Notes under the pieces: model-generated
Database searches by the model: none
The model's input: the letters and a program-made list of their open reading frames with translations, nothing else
Told to the model about the DNA's origin: nothing
DNA from: Cyclostephanos tholiformis
Lineage: Eukaryota; Bacillariophyta; Thalassiosirophyceae; Thalassiosirales; Thalassiosiraceae
Assembly: GCA_036939975.1 (NCBI GenBank)
Contig: JALLPB010000842.1
Coordinates: 1-12,545 of the forward strand
Length of the DNA stretch: 12,545 bases
Reading direction: 5' to 3'
Program-made: the position numbers and the translations under genes
Part shown: piece by piece, positions 7,499 through 12,545 of the stretch
Layout of the letters: each line of letters opens with the position of its first letter
Position numbering within the stretch: position 1 is the stretch's first letter

Positions 7499-7729
7499 TC
7501 ATAACTCGGGGTGAGAGAACAGAAGGACAACCATCATGTCACCGGAGTCCACCAATTCACGTAGCACACTCGTAACATCATCAATGGTGGTAATCGTCTT
7601 GTCACCTATTTTGATGAGCCATGCTCCCTTGACACGAGTACGCCAGTCCGGAATTTTAGACGCCGGTGTGCCAGGTGCCATTCCAGCAAGATGAACACGG
7701 CCATTCGATTCATAAAGGGATAAACCCGC
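7499..7729 (-). pseudogene. PDZ-like domain between integrase and reverse transcriptase
   Basis: About 76 residues read AGLSLYESNGRVHLAGMAPG, TPASKIPDWRTRVKGAWLIK, IGDKTITTIDDVTSVLRELV and DSGDMMVVLLFSHPEL. The order GLxL, hydrophobic strand, PGTPA, (V)KGAWLIKIGD, ITTIDDV and a final VVLLF strand fits the PDZ pattern (GL loop, PGSPA turn, GDxI, hydrophobic DV helix). PDZ domains bind C-terminal peptides; what it would bind in a retrotransposon protein is unknown. It lies in frame with the integrase C-terminal part and, after a TGA at 7501-7499, with RT. I am fairly sure of the fold by pattern, but the assignment needs a profile search. Confidence 0.6.
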
Positions 7730-8496
7730 TGTGGCTTGTTTCTGGAGATTGGCATGTTTTAAGTGCAATACCTCTTTGAATGCATCAAAGTATGGATCCG
7801 GCAACATATATATCATCGACATGTCAGTGCGAGATATATCAAAGTCCAGCATTATATCACGAGCTCGTGGCACACGAGCATGTTGAGCCAGGGATATGGG
7901 GGCTTGAGCAAAAGCAGCTTTCGCACCCACCTGTCGCAGGCCCGTAGTGACCATAAGAGTGTGTTGCAGCAGAAGTGGTATTCGAGTGCATTCCACTGGT
8001 ACTGACCACCCATTTTCTTTAATCGGTGAGGTCGCAATGGGGGGCCATGGAACGAAAGTGGTGGCGATACTCCCTTCCGGACTAACGTCCAACTCCGCCA
8101 CGTCATCATCAACAAGGCCGAGTGCTGAGGATACGTTGTTTTCGTCAGTAACCCCTAAATTATAGAGTAGTTGCACTGCGGGTGACCTCGTGTCCTGCAA
8201 ATACCAAGCTTCATCAAATTGAGCATGGTGACTCCTCTTCACTATTCCACTGTCAAGGTCCTGGTATACAATATTTTGATCAATGGCCGTGTAACCTAAA
8301 AATATACCCTTAAAGTCGTGCCAATCCAATTTAGCACGTTGTTTTCCTGATTGTTTCACGCACACCCGTGACCCAAACAGCATTAGGTGTCCTATATCCC
8401 ATTTAACTCCGAACAATCCTTCAAAAGGAGTTTTCCTCATGGTACTGTGCACCAAACGGTTGTGAAGATATACCGAGTGCAGCAGAGCAGCAGAGC
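7730..8496 (-). pseudogene. Integrase C-terminal part and Pro-rich linker
   Basis: After the 8-bp duplication the frame runs HSVYLHNRLVHSTMRKTPFE, then LMLFGSRVCVKQSGKQRAKL, KGIFLGYTAIDQNIVYQDLD and SHHAQFDEAWYLQ. These correspond to the copia integrase C-terminal motifs (NR...TP.E, FG, KL, FLGY, FDE). From about 8150 the protein becomes a variable linker with Pro-rich patches until the PDZ-like domain. The frame is open from 8506 to 7502, but the apparent start is only the frameshift point. Confidence 0.85.
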
Positions 8497-9111
8497 AGTG
8501 GACCAATATTTAGCTGGGAGCCCTGATCCATAAAGGAGAGTGCGTGCACGTATAGTGAGTTTGTTATTTTACACCTCAACCGCACCATTTTGCGAAGGGC
8601 TATCCGCTCCTGTTGGTTCTAGGATGTAGTTGTGTGTTTGTAGGACCAAATCCGACAGTTTAAACGATCGTGCAAGTTCGCCACCTTGATCGGTTCGAAT
8701 GGAGCCGCCATGAGCATGACAAAACCGGGTCAGAAAACTATCGATTAAATCTAATGGAGGTTCTTTCGTGTTGGTGAGGAAAACCCATATATACTGGGAT
8801 GCCTCATCAACTACATGCAAGTAAGATGAGAACCCATTGTAGGAGAGGACAACTCTGTCGTCCTTCTTGTTCGGTTTTGCGTACTGGGATGTTGATGCCC
8901 GCATGAACCCAAAGTCCATATAAAAGTGACGTGCACATTCTTTTGTTCGTTCAGTGGAGTGCCCAGTGGCTTGTTTTTGTATTCTTGCTTCTTCTTTCCA
9001 ATCAATATATCGGAACGAGTGGTATTGAAATCCTTGCGGTATACCCATAGCATTGCCCGGGAGAAGGTCAAGTTGCTGTTTGCCAGGAGAACCGAGACAT
9101 AACATCCACAG
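8497..9111 (-). pseudogene. Copia integrase catalytic core
   Basis: The integrase joins the LTR ends to chromosomal DNA. Acidic residues lie in FYMDFGFMR (8916-8914), SIRTDQGGEL (8691-8689) and PSQNGAVEV (Glu 8577-8575); 37 residues separate the second Asp from the Glu, near the D35E arrangement. VVDEASQYIWVFLT is the typical copia strand after the first Asp. All three catalytic residues are intact. Upstream, LDLLPGNAMGIPQGFQ is the family's pre-integrase block; I do not see a complete HHCC zinc finger. A TAA at 8571-8569 breaks the frame just after NGAVEV, where a Tyr codon would be normal for the family. The segment ends at the duplicated GCTCTGCT of 8496-8481, which shifts the frame. Confidence 0.9.
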
Positions 9112-9354
9112 TTACGGGACGTAGCCTGTATCCGCCGGCCACGTGAAAGTCACATCATCCGCAAAAGAAATGGAGGGGGCGTGTGATTTCGAGTCAGGGA
9201 GTAACCCTGTAGCGGGCGTGGACACGGAGGTGATTTCAGCGGTTGTTATCCCGTGTCCCATGCCCTCAGGGAGATCTGTGATGTGACAAATAGTCGTGTT
9301 CGGCGGAGGATTATGATTCCCCCCAATGCATCGAAGGGAATCATATCCTAGTCA
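9112..9354 (-). pseudogene. Gag-integrase linker; no clear protease
   Basis: The same frame continues after the TGA at 9354 for about 79 codons (LGYDSLRCIGGNHNP ... SISFADDVTFTWPADTGYVP) to a TAA at 9114-9112. A copia protease with a DSGA/DTGA-type active site is expected here. The only D-T-G is in PADTGYV at the end, without the hydrophobic context or the following Ala and Ser/His residues. Either the protease is degenerate or it lies in an unrecognised form. Confidence 0.6.
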
Positions 9355-9816
9355 AGCGGACCGAGGACCGTCATCAAGACTGTCCATGTCGTCACCCTCC
9401 GGCCAACATTCCCAGCACATCTGTTCATCGAGGTCTTCCATCGTCAAATCCAAAAGGTCCATGTATGCCTTCATCACCCGACGAGGTTTCTTTGTGGGGT
9501 TTCTGACCGCCGCACTGCACCTTTCAATCCATCCTGCTTCAATCTTATCTTTGGCATCAGTCGACAGCTCACGTTTATATTTTTCAATGAAGAGTGCTAT
9601 TGCCAATACATCGCAATTCGCAGCCACATGTCCTTTCCAATGGCAAGCATCACATATGATGTCAGGACAATATTCACCATTATTCCGGTCCGGTCGTACA
9701 TAACGGCCACGAGGAGAAGGAGTGCGACCACCGCGACCATCACCCCGTCCCCCTTGCACATAAGGGCGACCGCGACCCCGATTGGAGCAATCGTCATCTC
9801 GTCCACTGCCATTCCT
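9355..9816 (-). pseudogene. Gag nucleocapsid region with CCHC zinc knuckle
   Basis: In frame with the Gag core after the TAA at 9819. An Arg/Gly-rich stretch (NRGRGRPYV, GGRGDGRGGR) precedes one zinc knuckle, CDACHWKGHVAANC, with spacing C-x2-C-x4-H-x4-C at 9654-9613. The family normally uses this for RNA packaging and nucleic-acid chaperoning. It is followed by a conserved-looking C-terminal part (MKAYMDLLDLTMEDLDEQMC) and an acidic end, before the TGA at 9354-9352. The zinc ligands are all intact. Confidence 0.85.
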
Positions 9817-10494
9817 TTAATCTTTGGGTGGACCACGGTCATCCGCTAGACGAGCGACCATGGGTGAGTCCTGAATCGTTACCCGTGATTCCCTGGTGTC
9901 AGTGATGCCACCCAGGGTACGATGCACCCGTGGAAGAATAGCCTGTGCCCGAGTACGTGCATTCGCATGGAGTTGCGTTGCTAATCCCATGATACATAGA
10001 TTCGCCGGGAGATAGCCATCCTCAGGACCCGATGTATAGTTCGTGACACAAGTGTAGAGTGTTGTAATCACATCCGCATACGCTGGCTCGTTGATGGCAT
10101 TGAGGAACGAAATACTCTGCATCCGATCATCCTGAACTACTCCCTTTTTCGCCTGGAGGCAAAAGTAAAGGAGAAACGAAAGGGCGAACTCAAAGATATC
10201 TTTCTCCACCCAAACAGGTATCTTGACCTGTATCGCAGGATCAAATCCTGGTACCGCAAGGGCTAAAATTCTCCACTACAAGTCATACCCATTTCCAGTT
10301 TCCATGTGAACCATGTTAACAATCGACGAGACCTGTGTATCCGTTCGCGGGAGCAAGCATGGGAGCAACTCCATTAACACTCGTGCAATCGCCGTATACT
10401 TAGGTAGGCCGAGACCAGGTGGGAATAACGCCTCAAAGCCCATCTTGATGCTGACACAGTCGAACGGTACCACTGAAAGGAGGTAAATAAGAGC
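9817..10494 (-). pseudogene. Gag conserved core
   Basis: This segment reads YLLSVVPFDCVSIKMGFEAL and LPKYTAIARVLMELLP, reaches a TAG at 10278-10276, and continues in the same frame with AVPGFDPAIQVKIPVWVEKD, FALSFLLYF and the AINEPAYADVITTL block until a TAA at 9819-9817. These blocks are the best conserved part of Gag in the diatom copia family I recall and probably form the capsid-like fold. I cannot assign a named Pfam domain by eye. A short hairpin (10506-10529) lies beside the frame-breaking duplication. Confidence 0.65.
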
Positions 10495-10770
10495 AAATAA
10501 GAGCAGTTTTATGAAAATTATCATAAAACTCCACCATGGCTGCGACCTCCACCTTCTGGAGACGCGGGAATGACTCAAGGCCTTTCTCGAGGATCCGCTC
10601 GAGTTGGGGGCCTTTGTATTATCCGTGCGGGTGTTCCCAATTGTCCCATGTCACCTCGTGTAAATGAATGATGTCGTTATAGCTGAGGAGGACATCCGTT
10701 GAGTTTACCTTGGCGTACCCACAATGATGAACGATAGACATCATTAGGGGGTGGTAACCATGACCCCCCC
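10495..10770 (-). pseudogene. Gag middle segment, shifted frame
   Basis: After the seven-G run (10770-10764) the coding-like reading is in a different frame and runs through HPLMMSIVHHCGYAKVNSTD, a TAA at 10621-10619, then ERILEKGLESFPRLQKVEVA. It ends in the duplicated GCTCTTATTT at 10504-10485. Both edges are frameshifts, so the segment can be missed when only ATG-started frames are listed. The reading is continuous in sense with the segments on either side, which supports one ancestral Gag. Confidence 0.55.
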
Positions 10771-11877
10771 ATGGAAATGCACATTCCTCAAACGTGCAAT
10801 GTCCAAAGGGCTGATTTTATCCACCAACGCCTGTCATCTGCGATCAGCATTGCGCGGGGATATGATCTCACCACCCAAGGATTCATCCTCTTCATCCTCC
10901 TTGGCTCAATGACTACCGTATCAGCCATAGCCATGCTGTGAGGAATAAGGGTTCCGTGGCCTAGTATCATTCCTGAAAGGGGAGTTATCCTTGTCGGGGG
11001 GAGGGACAAACTGGACGGAACTGTCACCCGCTCGACCCGCTGAGTTCACAATGGGGCAAGAATGCATATCCTCAGGAGGGTTATCCACCAAGGTAGGCTG
11101 CGTAACCTCCTTACCCGGGATGTGGGGCAATGTAGAAGGATCCACATCGGGGAATAAAGGGTGGCGCTGGTGAGCCCTGGTCGTATGTTCAAATCGAGGG
11201 GTGGCCGTTAGAGTATCTAACCCATCTTGACCAACACCTTCATACCGACCAGCAACATCTTGACCAACACCTACATACCAACCGGCGAGAACTGCGTCAT
11301 GCATGGGAAGCCTCTCCTGTGACGGAGGCAGAAGTGTCGATCCCTTCAAGTTGACATCCAGGGTTGGGGTCAATTCTCGTCCAATGTCCTTGAGGTCATG
11401 ACCAAAGTGGACATTGTCGTTCTGTATTTCTTTGAGGGTGGCAATCAACATTGCCACTTTCTCTTCACTCTTCCGTGCCGCCACCGCCATCAACTCGAGC
11501 TGTCGTTTCAGTGTATTTGTTTCAACTTTCAATGCGGCCGTGTCATTTTGAACCGCTTTAAAAGTTTGGAGGCGATGGACACAAAGTTCCACCATTAAAT
11601 CATCCTGGCGAGACTCCCCATGCCATAGTTCATGACAGATATTGGCGATAGCACTGTCAGCCTTTTTGGCATGGGCCACAAATAGATTCCTTATCAGCGC
11701 CGGGACATCAGCCGTGGCAGTTGAGGTATAGTCATTCCCCAATCCTTCAAGAAACAACTCCCATTCAAAGTTGGCCGAGTTGGTGAATTCATAATTGGGG
11801 AAGTCACTACCACCCCCACACATGTCTTCAACCTCCGTGGGAAACTCAACAAAACCCACCGCCGCATGAAGAGACAC
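10771..11877 (-). pseudogene. Gag coiled-coil region
   Basis: A 318-codon open stretch (11877-10924), then three in-frame TGA codons (10923, 10908, 10836) separated by coding-like acidic sequence (AKEDEEDESLGGE). It then reads into QALVDKISPLDIARLRNVHF before a run of seven G. Residues about 95-170 have a coiled-coil character (ALKVETNTLKRQLELMAV, EEKVAMLIATLKEIQ), which suits Gag self-assembly. An 11-residue tandem repeat with GVGQD at its core lies at about residues 199-220. All three stops fall where Arg (CGA) would be a natural reading, which suggests C-to-T decay. No named domain is recognised. Confidence 0.6.
11223..11288 (-). repeat. 33-bp tandem repeat in gag
   Basis: CATCTTGACCAACACCT (+ strand) starts at 11223 and again at 11256, giving two 33-bp units with a few differences. 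It encodes two 11-residue repeats with GVGQD and keeps the frame. Confidence 0.75.
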
Positions 11878-12542
11878 GCGATCACATCCGTTCCGCGTTC
11901 ATCCACTTCCCCGACCACCATGCCGATCGTGCGAGGAACAGCCCTCGCCATATCATCAACCGAAGTGAAGCCAGCCGTGGGAGTGGTATGCTGGTGTGGC
12001 AACGGTGACGTGTTATCCATTTGCTCATCTGTTGCCGACTCACGTGCCGGCAGTGGAGCCCTGTCAAAAGGTTCACATGTTGATCGACCAGGTGTCCCAC
12101 ATGTCATCGTCCGGTGGACATGTTCCGCGAGGCGTTTATCAAGCGTGATAAATCGTGAGGCACGATCCGTGTCCCCACCATCAGCGGGGGGGGTGGGCAA
12201 CGGGGGCAAACCCATCGACCGATGGCTCTTCTGGGACCCTTGGGACCCCTCCCCAGGGAGGGGCGGCGGAGGAGGGGCATTGCCAACCGCCTAGTCATAG
12301 TCGGAGGGCGAGAGGAGCGTGCATGAATCCAAAGATTGTGACATGTCGATCCCAAATTAATTCGTCGTAGGAGATAAAAAAAATGAAAACCAGTCAAATC
12401 CAAACAGCTCGGCGGCCGCCAATGGGGGCAACCTCTCTTTGACAATATAATTGATGAATCCTTTGGGAATCAGCGCAATTTTCCGAGCCATAGGCGAGGA
12501 AAAATTATTGGAACTCTTAACCTGTCAGGATCCCATCAGCAT
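11878..12542 (-). pseudogene. Gag N-terminal region of the copia element
   Basis: The frame is traceable from the window edge; ATG candidates are 12542, 12491 and 12344. From 12491 it reads MARKIALIPKGF and then an aromatic LFGFDWFSFF block, until a TAA at 12359-12357. It resumes with FGIDMSQSLD, meets a TAG at 12293-12291, and continues as a Pro/Ser-rich, probably disordered stretch to about 11880. An upstream TGA at 12527-12525 makes 12491 the more likely original start. Near 11880 the conserved reading moves to another frame (SLHAAVGFVEFP). I do not recognise a named domain; its place in Gag follows from the unbroken order and from vague family memory. Confidence 0.55.
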
Positions 12543-12545
12543 GGT

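Larger units (their letters stand above)
4716..12545 (-). mobile_element. Ty1/copia-type LTR retrotransposon, decayed, open at the right edge
   Basis: On the - strand the order Gag, integrase, reverse transcriptase, RNase H, polypurine tract, LTR identifies the copia order (integrase before RT). The protein blocks resemble copia elements of diatoms as I remember them. The internal part is at least 7.1 kb, longer than most copia elements. I follow one ancestral reading frame through fourteen stops (first base at 12527, 12359, 12293, 10923, 10908, 10836, 10621, 10278, 9819, 9354, 9114, 8571, 7501, 6199) and four frameshifts (near 11880, 10770-10764, 10504-10485, 8496-8481). The 5' LTR and primer-binding site are not in the window. 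Confidence 0.9.

Noticed and set aside
11866..12294. 142-codon + strand frame opposite gag
   Set aside because: It is the antisense shadow of the Pro/Ser-rich Gag region; composition and lack of motifs argue against a gene.
5372..12545. TGA read as a sense codon (alternative genetic code or readthrough) to explain the many in-frame TGA
   Set aside because: TAA and TAG also occur in the same frame, and frameshifts and active-site changes are present, so ordinary decay explains the pattern.

Overview
The window is a eukaryotic repeat block with no intact host gene that I can support. It consists of decayed transposable elements: a Tc1/mariner-like DNA transposon on the + strand (135-2695), an inverted-repeat element without coding capacity (about 2902-4025), and a long Ty1/copia-type LTR retrotransposon on the - strand (about 4716 to beyond 12545). 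The transposase resembles the mariner relatives of plants and stramenopiles. The copia polyprotein matches, from memory of the family, copia elements abundant in diatom genomes. A marine stramenopile, most likely a diatom, is therefore my best guess for the source; this is inference from family resemblance, not from a host gene.

Layout. 1-132 is flank. 135-2695 is the mariner-like element: CTCCCTCTGT-type terminal inverted repeats with TA on both sides, a transposase with one in-frame TGA and frameshifts, a probable intron (1772-2167) swollen by an imperfect ~108-bp duplication and GAT/TCG triplet runs, and an acidic C-terminal exon ending at 2448. 2699-2740 is a cluster of AT-rich palindromes. 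About 2902-4025 is bounded by a perfect 26-bp inverted repeat and contains a ~178-bp imperfect tandem duplication. 4026-4715 is non-coding apart from small repeats. About 4716-5396 is the presumed 3' LTR, entered from a 10-G polypurine tract at 5406-5397.

On the - strand from 12542 down to about 5372, one ancestral gag-pol reading frame can be followed in the order large Gag (N-terminal part, coiled coil, conserved core, CCHC zinc knuckle), a linker without a clear protease, integrase, a PDZ-like domain, reverse transcriptase and RNase H. It is broken by fourteen in-frame stops and four frameshifts. Two of the frameshifts are exact short tandem duplications (8 bp and 10 bp), one lies at a homopolymer, and one is unlocalised near 11880. 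The 5' LTR and primer-binding site lie outside the window.

The most interesting points are the PDZ-like domain between integrase and reverse transcriptase, the unusually large Gag with a coiled coil, the absence of a recognisable protease, the two frame-breaking tandem duplications, the stop spectrum (7 of 14 TGA) that fits C-to-T decay, active-site losses in both the mariner transposase and the copia RNase H, and a spliced acidic tail on the transposase.
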